DNA of 64,000 nt from Burkholderiales bacterium (lineage in GTDB: Bacteria; Pseudomonadota; Gammaproteobacteria; Burkholderiales; Burkholderiaceae_C), in contig JADJDV010000004.1 in assembly GCA_016702555.1 (NCBI GenBank), positions 1 to 64,000 of the forward strand, in the 5' to 3' direction. The position numbers and the translations under genes were made by a program. The notes beneath the pieces are model-generated. The model was not told where the DNA came from, searched no databases, and saw nothing but the letters and a program-made list of their open reading frames with translations. Numbering within the stretch: position 1 is the stretch's first letter; every line of letters begins with the position of its first letter. Positions 46,574-56,811 of the stretch are shown here, piece by piece.

Positions 46574-48214
46574 TCAAGCCGACTGTGCCACATCGAGCGA
46601 GGAATGCGGCAACGCGGGCACCGCCAGTCGCGGCGCCGCGCGGCCAGCCTGCAGCGCCGCCTGCCATATCGGCAGCGTGCGCGAGGGATCGTCGCCCAGT
46701 CCGCGCACCACGCACACGCCATTGGCGCCGCTGCGCGCCGCCAGCTCAAGTTGATCGGGCGTCAGAATACCGCCGATGGCGACCACCGGCGCGCCCGCCA
46801 TGTGCACCCACCAGCTCAGGTTGTCCAGGCCTTGCGGCCGCCAGGGCATGGCCTTGGTCAGCGTCGGCCACACCGGGCCGCAGGCGACGTACCAGGGATT
46901 CAGGGCCTGCGCGCGGCACAACTCCCACAGGCTGTGGCTGCTGATGCCCAGCGGCAGGCCGGTGCGCGCCAGTTCGGCGCGGCCAGCGTTGCCCAGCGCC
47001 ACCAAGTCCTCCTGCCCCAGGTGCAGCGCCAGGCCGCGCGCATCGCCGGCCGCCAGCTCGGCGGCCAGTCGCCAGTGGTCGTTGACGACCAGCACTGCGC
47101 CGACCGCACGGCAGGCGGCGAGCGATGGCGCGATGGCTTCGCGCAACGCGGCCTGCCAGGCGGTGTCGGGCACAGTCGGCCCATCGGGCGTTTTGATGCG
47201 CAACTGCACCGTGCGCACGCCCGCGCGCAGCACCTGCTGCACGCGCTCAGCGCTGTCGACGATGGCGTAGACGCCGATGGCGGTGTCGGAACGCGGTGGC
47301 ATGGCGCCAGCGCCGAAATCCAGGTGCTCGCCCCAGGACAGGCGCGGCAGCAAGGAGGGCTCGGTGCCGAAGCCCGCGCGCGCCGCCACCGGCCCGGCGC
47401 CCTGCCCCGCCACGTAGCCGTGGCGCAGTGCCTGCGCGGTCGCCATCTTGGCCAGCACCAGCGCATCGGCAGCGACGAAACCCAGCGCCAGCGCCGCCGC
47501 CGCGCTGCTGGCAAAGGCACAGCCGGTGCCGTGGGTGTGCGGGGTGTCAATGCGCGGCAGCGCCAGCCAGCCTTGCGCGTGTGGGGAGTCGATCCAGTCG
47601 AGCGCCAGATGCTTGTCCGTTGGACTGTCGCCACCGGTCACGGCGACGGCCTGCGCGCCGAGCGCGCACAGCGCTTGCGCTACGGAAGAAATACCCGCGT
47701 CGGGCGGCGGATGCGGCGCGCCCCCGCCCAGCAAACGCCGCGCCTCCGCTTCATTCGGCGTCAGCAGCGTCGCCCGCGGCAGCAGCAGCTCACGATAGGC
47801 GCGCAGCACGGCGTTGTCGGCAAAGGCGGCGCCGCTGCTGGCGCCCAGCACCGGATCGACCACCAGCGCCACCGGCGCGCGCGCGCGCAGGCGATCGACC
47901 CAGCGCGCCAGCACGGCGACGTTCTCGGCGCTGCCCAGCAACCCGGTCTTGATGGCGGCCGGCGGCAGATCGTCGGCCAGCGCCGCCAACTGCGCATCAA
48001 GCAGTTCGGGCGCGACCGGCGCCACGCGCGTGACGGCGCGCGAGTTCTGCGCCGTGATGGCGGCCACCACCGGGCACAGATGCACGCCGAAGGCCTCGGC
48101 CACGCGTTGATCGGCCGCGAGGCCCGCGCCACCACCCGAATCGGTGCCGGCGACACTCCAGACGATCGGCCTGATTTGCTCCTCGGAACCGGATTGCGCC
48201 GCCACCGAGCTCAA
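46574..48214 (-). CDS. thiDE: ThiD-ThiE fusion protein (HMP-P kinase/thiamine-phosphate synthase)
   Basis: The 546-residue chain joins a ThiD-like kinase (residues 1-260: GTDSGGGAGLAADQRVAEAFG, VVDPVLGASSGAAF, HTHGTGCAFASSAAAALALG) to a ThiE domain (residues about 315-540: GVYAIVDSAERVQQVLRAGVRTVQLRIK, VVNDHWRLAAELAAG, LGISSHS, YVACGPVWPTLTK, VVAIGGI, GVCVVRGL). ThiE couples HMP-PP with thiazole phosphate. In the ThiE lane, KxPDGP replaces the more usual K-D. Its start overlaps the thiG stop (ATGA). Confidence 0.92.
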   Translation of the reverse strand: MSSVAAQSGSEEQIRPIVWSVAGTDSGGGAGLAADQRVAEAFGVHLCPVVAAITAQNSRAVTRVAPVAPELLDAQLAALADDLPPAAIKTGLLGSAENVAVLARWVDRLRARAPVALVVDPVLGASSGAAFADNAVLRAYRELLLPRATLLTPNEAEARRLLGGGAPHPPPDAGISSVAQALCALGAQAVAVTGGDSPTDKHLALDWIDSPHAQGWLALPRIDTPHTHGTGCAFASSAAAALALGFVAADALVLAKMATAQALRHGYVAGQGAGPVAARAGFGTEPSLLPRLSWGEHLDFGAGAMPPRSDTAIGVYAIVDSAERVQQVLRAGVRTVQLRIKTPDGPTVPDTAWQAALREAIAPSLAACRAVGAVLVVNDHWRLAAELAAGDARGLALHLGQEDLVALGNAGRAELARTGLPLGISSHSLWELCRAQALNPWYVACGPVWPTLTKAMPWRPQGLDNLSWWVHMAGAPVVAIGGILTPDQLELAARSGANGVCVVRGLGDDPSRTLPIWQAALQAGRAAPRLAVPALPHSSLDVAQSA

Positions 48215-49041
48215 CCCCCGATCAGGAACGGATTGCCCGTCACCGGCGTGGTCGCCACCGCGAAATCCTGCTTGGCCATCACGCCCGCGCGGTACGCGGT
48301 GCGCCCGGCTTCGATGGCCTGCCGAAACGCACCCGCCATGCGCACCGGGTCGCTGGCCTGGCTGACGGCGGAGTTGAGCAGCACCGCATCGATGCCCATC
48401 TCCAGCGCCTGCGCCGCGTGGCTGGGCGCGCCGATGCCGGCATCGACGATCAGCACCACGCCGGGCAGGCGCTCGCGCAGCGTGCGCAGCGCGAACGGGT
48501 TGATCAGGCCCTGCCCCGAGCCGATCGGTGCGCCCCAGGGCATCAGCAGCGGGCAGCCAACGTCGAGCAGGCGCTTGCAGGTCACCAGGTCGTCGGTGCA
48601 GTACGGAAAGACGGTGAAGCCGTCCTTGCTGAGCTGCCGCGCCGCATCGACCAGCTCGATCGGGTCGGGCTGCAGCGTGTATTCATCGCCCACCACCTCC
48701 AGCTTGACCCACGGCGTGTCGTACAGCTCGCGCGCCATGTGGGCCAACTGGATCGCCTCGCGCGCGGTGCGGCAGCCGGCGGTGTTGGGCAGCAGGCGCG
48801 CGCCGTGCTCCGTCATGGCGGCGCGGATGATGTCAATGAAGCCGTTGTCGCCGGCGGCCGCCAGCTGGCGCTTCAGCCCCACGGTGATGACCTGCGCGCC
48901 CGAGGCGGCGATGGATTCGGCCAGCACCCGCGGCGACGGATAGCCGGCGGTGCCCAGCAGGAAGCGGCTGTCCAGGCCGACCTCGCCCACGCGCCAGGCG
49001 TCGCCCGCCGTGGCCTCCGACGTCACATCGTTCATCATCAT
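48211..49041 (-). CDS. thiG: Thiazole synthase ThiG
   Basis: ThiG builds the thiazole ring from deoxyxylulose phosphate, dehydroglycine and ThiS thiocarboxylate. The protein contains LDSRFLLGTAGYPSP, GARLLPNTAGCRTAREA, the active-site lysine in WVKLEVVGDEYTLQPDP, and IVDAGIGAPSHAAQALEMG with DAVLLNSAVSQA. Three consecutive Met codons make the start ambiguous; 49041 is chosen because GGAG lies seven bases upstream. The gene is 24 bases after thiS. Confidence 0.95.
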   Translation of the reverse strand: MMMNDVTSEATAGDAWRVGEVGLDSRFLLGTAGYPSPRVLAESIAASGAQVITVGLKRQLAAAGDNGFIDIIRAAMTEHGARLLPNTAGCRTAREAIQLAHMARELYDTPWVKLEVVGDEYTLQPDPIELVDAARQLSKDGFTVFPYCTDDLVTCKRLLDVGCPLLMPWGAPIGSGQGLINPFALRTLRERLPGVVLIVDAGIGAPSHAAQALEMGIDAVLLNSAVSQASDPVRMAGAFRQAIEAGRTAYRAGVMAKQDFAVATTPVTGNPFLIGG

Positions 49042-49065
49042 TTCCGTACTCCGCATTGCCACCAC

Positions 49066-49290
49066 TCAGCCGCCCACAATGGGCTGGAACAGCAGCACCT
49101 GATCCGCCTCCAGCAAGACCCGCGTAGCGCGCTGCCCGCGCGCCACGAAGTCGCCATTGACCGCCGTGCTGACGGCCAGCTCGTCATGTCCCAGCGCCGC
49201 CACCAGCTGCGCCAGCGTGGTGCCCGCGGCCAGCGCGTGCGGCTGGTCGTCGAGCCGAATCGTGATGCGCGCATCCGCTGCCGTGTTCAT
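49066..49290 (-). CDS. thiS: Sulfur carrier protein ThiS
   Basis: ThiS is a ubiquitin-fold protein whose C-terminal Gly-Gly is adenylated and thiocarboxylated to donate sulfur for thiazole. The 74-residue protein ends FQPIVGG as required and has the beta-grasp pattern TLAQLVAALG and AVNGDFVARGQ. Its start overlaps the thiO stop (ATGA), so thiO-thiS-thiG-thiDE are translationally chained. Confidence 0.93.
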   Translation of the reverse strand: MNTAADARITIRLDDQPHALAAGTTLAQLVAALGHDELAVSTAVNGDFVARGQRATRVLLEADQVLLFQPIVGG

Positions 49291-50444
49291 GCGCTCGGCT
49301 CCATGCCTGGCGACACATCGACCAGGCCATCGCACCAGCCCGTCTGCCGCAGTGCCTGATCGACCAGCGCCGGCACCAGCAGCCAGCCGTGGCGAAACAG
49401 CCCGTTGATGCGCAGCAAACGGCCCGCGTGCTCGACCAGCGGCCTGTTGTCCGGCAATGCAGGGCGCAGGTTCACGTCCATCTTCAGGATGCGCGCCTCG
49501 GCCAGCGCCGGCAGCACGCTGTGCGCAGCGGCCATCAGTTCAACGGCCGTGCGCAGGCTGACGGGCGAGCGGTCCTCGCTCTCGATCTCGCTGGCGCCGA
49601 CCAGCACGTCGGCATCGGTGCGCGGCACGATGTAGACGCGGTGGCGCGGGTGCAGCAGGCGCACAGAGCGCGTCAGGCCATGGCCGGGCGCGTGCAGCCA
49701 GATGACCTCGCCACGCACGCCGCGCACCGACAGATCGGGCTTGGCGCCCACCCCGCGCACATCGATCACCGCGTCGAACGCCAGCACGCGCCCATCGGCC
49801 AGGCGCAGCGTACCGCCCTGGGCACCACCGTCCACGGCGAGCACCGGGCAGCGCCAGTGCCAATCCACCGTTGGCGCGCCCGCATGCAACGCCAGCATCA
49901 CCCCGACCGTGTCGATGAAACCCTCGCCCGGCAGCAGCCAGGCTTGCGCAGGGCCCTGGATGGCCGGCTCCAATTCGCGCAAGGCCTTCGCATCGATCGC
50001 CTGCACGCCCTCCGGCGGACTCAGGCGCCGCCACTCGGGCGCGGCCATGCCCGTGCGCAGCCGATCCAGCACGCGCTGCGCCGTGCCAAGGTCGGCCCGG
50101 TGCGCCAGTAGCAGGCTGCCGTGCACCGCCACCTTGGGCACGCCGGGCAACATCGCCGCGATGCGCGGCCACAGCGCCAGCGACGGCCAGCCCAGCGCAG
50201 CCACGGCGGGCTCAGCGTTGTCCAACTCCGACAGCGGGCTGAGCATGCCCGCCGCCGTGAACCCCGCCGCGGTCGGCACGTAGGGCTCCGTCGCCTGGCT
50301 GCGCGGCACCGGCTGCTCGCTCGCCGCCGGGTCGAACACCGACACCCGATGACCGGCCTGCGCCAGGCGCCAGGCCAGCAAACGACCGAGCAGGCCGGCG
50401 CCGGCGATGCCTATCCGTAAGGCAGGCTTGTGTGAGAATTCCAT
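49287..50444 (-). CDS. thiO: Glycine oxidase-like FAD protein ThiO
   Basis: ThiO oxidises glycine to the imine used by ThiG. The 385-residue protein has the FAD site IGIAGAGLLGRLLAWRLAQAGHRVSVFDP, AAGMLSPLSELDNAEPAVAALG, LPGEGFIDTVGV and the C-terminal RHGWLLVPALVDQAL block. The start at 50444 is 22 bases from the start of the divergent antitoxin gene, too close for separate full promoters, so it may rely on read-through from thiC across the toxin-antitoxin pair. Confidence 0.92.
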   Translation of the reverse strand: MEFSHKPALRIGIAGAGLLGRLLAWRLAQAGHRVSVFDPAASEQPVPRSQATEPYVPTAAGFTAAGMLSPLSELDNAEPAVAALGWPSLALWPRIAAMLPGVPKVAVHGSLLLAHRADLGTAQRVLDRLRTGMAAPEWRRLSPPEGVQAIDAKALRELEPAIQGPAQAWLLPGEGFIDTVGVMLALHAGAPTVDWHWRCPVLAVDGGAQGGTLRLADGRVLAFDAVIDVRGVGAKPDLSVRGVRGEVIWLHAPGHGLTRSVRLLHPRHRVYIVPRTDADVLVGASEIESEDRSPVSLRTAVELMAAAHSVLPALAEARILKMDVNLRPALPDNRPLVEHAGRLLRINGLFRHGWLLVPALVDQALRQTGWCDGLVDVSPGMEPSA

Positions 50445-50466
50445 CGACCTAGCTTCGGGAGTTGTC

Positions 50467-50691
50467 ATGCCCACTCAACTTGAATCCCTGGCCGCCCAAA
50501 GCCTGTTGCTGAACAGCGCAGACCGCGCATCTTTGGCACAAGTATTGCTAGCCAGCCTGGATGAGGATGAAACCATCGGGGCGGCATGGGCACGGGAGAT
50601 TGATCGCCGTGTGCAGGCCATAGAGTCGGGCGAGATGGCTGTGCTGTCGCTGACTGACGTTCTGGCTCGTGCACGCAACGCAGCTGCATGA
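50467..50691 (+). CDS. Addiction-module antitoxin, PF09720-like
   Basis: The 74-residue protein resembles the small antitoxins that accompany RelE/ParE toxins: LAAQSLLLNSADRASLAQVLLASLDEDE followed by a charged helix (WAREIDRRVQAIESGE) and VLSLTDVLARARNA, where the early part matches the short HTH-less addiction-module family. The start at 50467 has GGGAG eight bases upstream. Its stop overlaps the toxin start by four bases. Confidence 0.85.
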   Translation: MPTQLESLAAQSLLLNSADRASLAQVLLASLDEDETIGAAWAREIDRRVQAIESGEMAVLSLTDVLARARNAAA

Positions 50692-50981
50692 AAGTCGTTG
50701 TCGCACAAGCAGCGCAAGACGAGCTGCTGAGTGCCGTGCAGTTCTACGCCGACCAGGGTGGCACGGGTCTGGCGGACGCACTGGTCAACGAATTTGAGCG
50801 TGCCACTCAATTGCTGACGGCGCAGCCATTGATGGGCGCGCCGTATATCGCGGGCACACGCCGCATCGTGTTGCGCCGTTTTCCCTACAACCTGGTGTAC
50901 GACATCCAGGCAGACGTGCTGAGAATCATCGCCATCGCCCATCAGCGCCGCAGGCCCGGCTACTGGCAGGCACGGCGCTGA
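50688..50981 (+). CDS. RelE/ParE-family toxin
   Basis: The 97-residue protein has the RelE/ParE fold pattern: VVVAQAAQDELLSAVQFYADQGGTGLADALVNEFERATQLL, then GAPYIAGTRRIVLRRFPYNLVYDIQADVLRIIAIAHQRRRPGYW. The RRFPYNLVY strand and the C-terminal HxRRRPGYW are typical of ParE-like toxins that attack gyrase or of ribosome-dependent RelE relatives; which of these cannot be told. It is translationally coupled to the antitoxin and is convergent with thiC, 49 bases apart. Confidence 0.87.
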   Translation: MKVVVAQAAQDELLSAVQFYADQGGTGLADALVNEFERATQLLTAQPLMGAPYIAGTRRIVLRRFPYNLVYDIQADVLRIIAIAHQRRRPGYWQARR

Positions 50982-51030
50982 TCCACTACCCAATGCGCGC
51001 TGGCTCAAGGGCCATCGGCGCTGGTGGGTT

Positions 51031-52911
<1,881 letters not shown>

Positions 52912-53000
52912 CGGCGTGTCTCCTGGGTGTGCCTTCAAAAGGACTCCGGGGCCGCCTGCGTGACTCGGCGCCTTTGCGTAGGTGCCTCGCCGTGAAGCTG

Positions 53001-53090
53001 CTCTTCCTTACGCCGGTACTAACCGGATCAAGTTGACGGGTTCGGCACTGAATGCCATCTCAGCTCGCGCAACGCGGGCACCCCGGAGTG
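53001..53090 (-). promoter_or_regulatory. TPP riboswitch (THI element) upstream of thiC
   Basis: On the minus strand the leader reads CCGGGGTGCCCGCG, then GCTGAGATGG (the conserved CTGAGA), AACCCGTCAACTTGATCCGG and TTAGTACCGGCGTAAGGAAG, the hallmark TPP-binding core. The switch lies 90 bases before the thiC start. GC-rich segments after it (about 52940-52990) may act as the expression platform. High TPP should lower thiC expression. Confidence 0.95.
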
Positions 53091-53199
53091 TGGCACCCAT
53101 CATAGCCCCAAAGTCGGATGTGCCGACGCCGACATGACGCACTTCTGTGAATTCAACGATGAAAAGTCGCAAAAACCCGGGCTATAATTCAAGGCTTGT

Positions 53200-53275
53200 T
53201 CCCCGATAGCTCAGTCGGTAGAGCGCCGGACTGTTAATCCGTAGGTCCCTGGTTCGAGCCCAGGTCGGGGAGCCA
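53200..53275 (+). tRNA. tRNA-Asn (anticodon GTT)
   Basis: The 76-nt sequence has acceptor TCCCCGA paired with TCGGGGA, D loop AGTCGGTAG, anticodon loop CTGTTAA giving GTT, T loop GGTTCGAG and an encoded CCA. A GCTATAATTC -10-like block at about 53180-53190 is a plausible promoter. Such tRNAs are frequent island insertion sites. Confidence 0.96.
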
Positions 53276-53298
53276 CCATAAAGCCGCATAGGCAAAGG

Positions 53299-53335
53299 AA
53301 ACCCTGCTACTCAAAAGGTAGCGGGGTTTTTCTTT
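53299..53335 (+). terminator. Rho-independent terminator after tRNA-Asn
   Basis: ACCCTGCTAC pairs with GTAGCGGGGT (10 bp with one wobble) around an eight-base loop, followed by TTTTTCTTT. It closes the tRNA-Asn transcript 24 bases after the CCA. Confidence 0.85.
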
Positions 53336-53743
53336 GAGTGAGCACCGTGCCCCTTCTATGCCCCTTTGGGGTCTGCCGGTGCCTCTGCACGGTGGGGGGC
53401 TTGCGCGTGTTGAAGCCCCAGCACCGTCATGAATCGAGCGCATCCCGGCGGGGCTTCACCTATCTGGCGCTGTAGGGTTCGAGCTCTCGCCAGTCACGGC
53501 CACCGTGCAGACGCATCCGGGTCGGGGGCTTCTCGCCCACCGACGAAGACGGCCACCGCCTGCTCGACTACTGACCACTTGGTCAAAAGCGCCGGCACGC
53601 TCGCCGGTCGGAGTGACGTACACCATTTTCCTGATTGGGAAGCGCCGGGCCCTCCCCCGGGTCGCCGATCCACGCGCGAGCACTTTTCAAACTTTTGAGG
53701 TTACATCAGGAACGACTTCAGCCAGCGCCGCTACTGGTCGGAT
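53336..53743. other. Scar region between tRNA-Asn and IS3 element
   Basis: I find no credible gene, RNA or clear repeat in these 408 bases. It includes a CCCCTTTGGGGT palindrome near 53359-53370 and low-quality frames on both strands. Its composition is less coding-like than the surrounding core. It could be leftover island DNA beside the tRNA. Confidence 0.4.
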
Positions 53744-55007
53744 TGACCTGCCCCCATCCGCCATGCCAATGATTTGGTAGGAGTCCTGGGTTTGAAGATT
53801 ACTGGATCTCGTTGCTTGTAGTGGTGGGATGCCGAGGAGCATCGCCGGCATGCCGGCGATGCTCCTCGGCAAAGCGCGCGGGTGGCATCCGTCCGATGCT
53901 GCCGTGGGGCCTGACCTCGTTGTAATCGCGACGCCAGGCGGCAATGATGTTGCGCGCCTGGTGCAATGTCTCGAACCAGTGCTCGTTCAGGCACTCGTCA
54001 CGAAACCGCCCGTTGAAACTCTCGATGTAGCCGTTCTGCATCGGCCGCCCTGGTTCGATCAGGATGTGTCTGATGCCATGGCCCTGTGCCCAGGCAATGA
54101 ATGCCCTGCTGGTGAATTCCGGACCGTTGTCTGTCCGAACGGCCGACGGATAGCCGCGGAACAGGGCCGCTTGGTCAAGCAGCCGCGTCACGTACTGACC
54201 GCTGATGCCGTAGTCCACCGCGATGTCCACGGCCTCATGGCTGAAGTCGTCGGCCACGGTCAGGCACTTCAGGCGCCTGCCGTTGGCCAAACTGTCGCTG
54301 ACGAAATCCATGCTCCACACCTCGTTGACCCTGGTGGCAATGTTCAGCCCCATGCGCTCGGCTGGCGGCCTGCGAGCCTTCTTGCGCTTGCGCACAGCCA
54401 GGTTGGCGTCGCTGTACAGCCGGTACACCCGCTTGTGATTGACGCCGGGGAACTCCAGGCGCAACAGGTCGTGCACGCGTCGATATCCGAAGCGCCGGCG
54501 CGCGTAGGCGATCTCAACGATCTTCGACTTCAGCGCCTCGGTCTGCGCGCTGGCCTCCGGTGCGTTGCGATAGCTGTCTCGACTCAGCCCCACAAGCCTG
54601 CAGGCTCGCCGCTCGGACATCTGATGCTGATTGATCAACTGGCCGATGGCTTCCCGCTTGACCTGTGGGGCTAGCGCTTTACCCCCGAGAACGCTCTTGA
54701 GCGCATGCATGTCCAGATGCGCCTCGGCCAGCAGGCTCTTGAGCTTGGCGTTTTCCGCCTCCAGCTCGCGCAGCCGCCTCGCGTCCGACACCTCCATGCC
54801 GCCGAACTTGGCGCGCCACTTGTAGAACGTCGCGTCTGAAAAACCGCCCTTGCGGCAGATCTCCGCCACGGCCATGCCGGCTCTCAGCCTGCTTGAGGAA
54901 CCCAATGATCTGTTCCTCGGTGAACTTGCTCTTCCTCATGTCCGCCATTCTCCTGGTTGGCGGACTCCTGCTACTTCAGATTGGTACGGCTAGAGGGGAG
55001 CAGGTCA
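53744..55007 (-). mobile_element. IS3-family (IS407-like) insertion sequence
   Basis: The ends match in inverted orientation: left TGACCTGCCCCCATCC then GCCATGCCAATG, right (other strand) TGACCTGCTCCCCTCT then GCCGTACCAATC, followed by a GTAG-x-AG-TC block in both. The element is 1264 bp, a normal size. The flanks (GGAT before, GTGC after) do not form a target duplication, which suggests a deletion next to the element after insertion. Confidence 0.85.
53799..54939 (-). pseudogene. IS3-family transposase, orfA frameshifted, orfB fused
   Basis: OrfA starts at 54939 (MRKSKFTEEQIIGFLKQAE) but an indel near 54882 throws it out of frame. The proper continuation (AGMAVAEICRKGGFSDATFYKWRAKFGG and the coiled region) lies in the frame of the downstream ORF. 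In that frame orfA runs straight into orfB (KREAIGQLINQHQMSERRAC), without the usual -1 programmed shift. OrfB has the DDE core: SMDFVSDSL (first Asp), VRTDNGPEF (second Asp), ESFNGRFRDECLNEHWF (Glu). It ends near 53799. Catalytic residues are present, but the N-terminal DNA-binding part is broken. Confidence 0.82.
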
Positions 55008-55602
55008 GTGCTGCGACTTCTTCCGGCTGAATCCGCCCACCCGCCTGCGCCTGCGCGAGGAGGTTCTGAGCGGCACCATCGGCGCGCTCACCTCGGGCCA
55101 GGCCGACCTGGCGATCGGCGCCATCCTGGAACCCTCGCGCGCCGCCAATCTGCAGGCGCGGCCGCTCGGGCAGATCCGCTTCGTCTACGCGGTGGCGCCG
55201 CACCACCCGCTGGCCACGGCGCGCGAGCCGCTGTCCGACCTCGACCTGCTGCAGCACCGCGGCATCGTGGTGGCCGATTCGGTGCAGAACGGCACCACCC
55301 AATCCTTTGGCCTGATCGAGGGCCAGGAAACCTTCACCGTGTCCAGCCTGCGCACCAAGCTGGACGCGCACCTGCGCGGCCTGGGCGCCGGCTTTCTGCC
55401 GGAGCCGATCGCGCGGCCGTATCTCGCCACCGGACGGCTGGTGGCGCGCCGGGTCGAGCGCAGCACGCGCGTGGCCGCACTCAACTGCGCCTGGCGCTCC
55501 AACGCCAGCCCGGGCCAGGCGCTGGCCTGGTGGCTGGCACGGCTGGACAGCCCGGTCACGCGCCGCGCCCTGCTGGAGCAGCACGGCGGGCTGTCGATGT
55601 AG
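55008..55602 (+). pseudogene. LysR-family regulator, 3' remnant
   Basis: The sequence right next to the IS3 end is an open frame reading DFFRLNPPTRLRLREEVLSGTIGALTSGQADLAIGAI and continuing to GGLSM, the substrate-binding domain of a LysR-type regulator. The helix-turn-helix half, about 90-100 codons, is missing and the IS takes its place. A Met at 55192 could start a shorter product but it would have no DNA-binding domain. The natural target may have been the next gene or a lost neighbour. Confidence 0.85.
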
Positions 55603-55611
55603 AGTGCGCGC

Positions 55612-56664
55612 ATGGCCCAAAAACCCGCCCGCTCTTCGCGCCGCATCGCCGTGGTCGGCGCCGGCATCGCCGGACTTGCCTGCGCACGCACGCTGCAGCG
55701 CGCCGGCCACGCCGTCCAGGTATTCGAGGCCGGCGCGCACGCCGGTGGCCGTCTGGCGACGCTGGACACGCCCTTTGGCAGCTTCGACACCGGCGCGCAG
55801 TACTTCACCGTGCGCGACGCGCGCTTTGCCACCGCGCTGCAGGCCACCGCCGCCGATCTGGCGCGGCGCTGGAGCGCCAGCGCGGTGCGTGTGCTGGACC
55901 AGCACGGCCGCGTCGCCGAAGCGCCGCCGCCGCGCCAGGAGGCGCACTGGGTCGCCGCGCCCAGCATGGACGCGCTGCCGCGCCGCTGGGCCGAGCCCCT
56001 GCAGGCGACGGGCGCGCTGCTGCTGTCGACCCAGGTGCTGCGGCTGGCGCCCGATGCGCTCGACGCACGCCGTTGGCAGCTGCACACCCAGGGCACGGGC
56101 GACGAACACTTGGTGCACGCCGGTTTCGACACCGTGCTGCTGGCCTTGCCAGCGCCCGAGGCGCAGCGCCTGCTGGCCAGCGCGGCGGCCGACCTGGCCG
56201 CATCACTGGCGGCGGTGGCCATCGCGCCCTGCTGGAACCTGTCGCTGGCCTTTCCCAACGCCGGTGAGCCGGGCACGCTGGGGCCGCAATGGAACGCCGC
56301 GCGCAGCACGCACCACCGCGTCGCCTGGCTGACGCGTGAATCCTCGCGGCCCGGTCGCGCCGCCATCGAGCGCTGGACCGTGCAGGCCAGCAACGCCTGG
56401 TCGGCCGAGCACGCCGGCGACGACGCCGCGCGCGTCACCTCCAAGCTGCTGCGGGCGTTTGCCGAAATCACCGGCATCCGCGCCACCCCGGCCTGGACCG
56501 AGGCGCGCCTGTGGCCGCAAGCACGCACCCTGCAGCCGCTCGGCCAGCCCTTCGTCTGGGATGCGGCGCGCGGCCTCGGCCTGTGCGGCGACTGGTGCCT
56601 CGGCCACCGCGTCGAGGACGCCTTCGTGTCGGGGCTGGAGCTGGCGCTGGCGGCGCTTCGATGA
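55612..56664 (+). CDS. FAD-dependent amine-oxidase/renalase-like oxidoreductase
   Basis: The 350-residue protein has the FAD Rossmann start IAVVGAGIAGLACARTLQRAGHAVQVFEAG, the GGRLATLDTPFGSFDTGAQYFTVRD motif typical of renalase-like proteins, and a C-terminal FAD-contact block (LGLCGDWCLGHRVEDAFVSGLELA). Family members oxidise amines or act as NAD(P)H-anomer oxidases; no substrate is inferred. It begins nine bases after the lysR remnant stop. Confidence 0.85.
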   Translation: MAQKPARSSRRIAVVGAGIAGLACARTLQRAGHAVQVFEAGAHAGGRLATLDTPFGSFDTGAQYFTVRDARFATALQATAADLARRWSASAVRVLDQHGRVAEAPPPRQEAHWVAAPSMDALPRRWAEPLQATGALLLSTQVLRLAPDALDARRWQLHTQGTGDEHLVHAGFDTVLLALPAPEAQRLLASAAADLAASLAAVAIAPCWNLSLAFPNAGEPGTLGPQWNAARSTHHRVAWLTRESSRPGRAAIERWTVQASNAWSAEHAGDDAARVTSKLLRAFAEITGIRATPAWTEARLWPQARTLQPLGQPFVWDAARGLGLCGDWCLGHRVEDAFVSGLELALAALR

Positions 56665-56811
56665 CCAATGACGAATGACTTCGCCGCTGCGCGGCTTCAA
56701 TGACGAAATGAATCGATTGCCGACGCTTCACCCCTAACTCAGCACGTGGTTTCAAATCAACGGCGCAGCGCCCTCATCGAAGGCGCAGCCGAGGTGATTC
56801 GTCATTCGTCA
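56661..56811. repeat. AATGAC/GTCATT intergenic repeat, copy 4
   Basis: The gap before gluQ has GATGACCAATGACGAATGAC at one edge and its complement ATTCGTCATTCGTCAT at the other, with CTTCGCCGCTGCGCGGC and GGCGCAGCGCCC blocks inside. This is the fullest of four copies. The right edge abuts the gluQ start codon. Confidence 0.75.

Noticed and set aside
53429..53698. Short frames between tRNA-Asn and the IS3 element
   Set aside because: None has a ribosome site, recognisable sequence or consistent coding composition.
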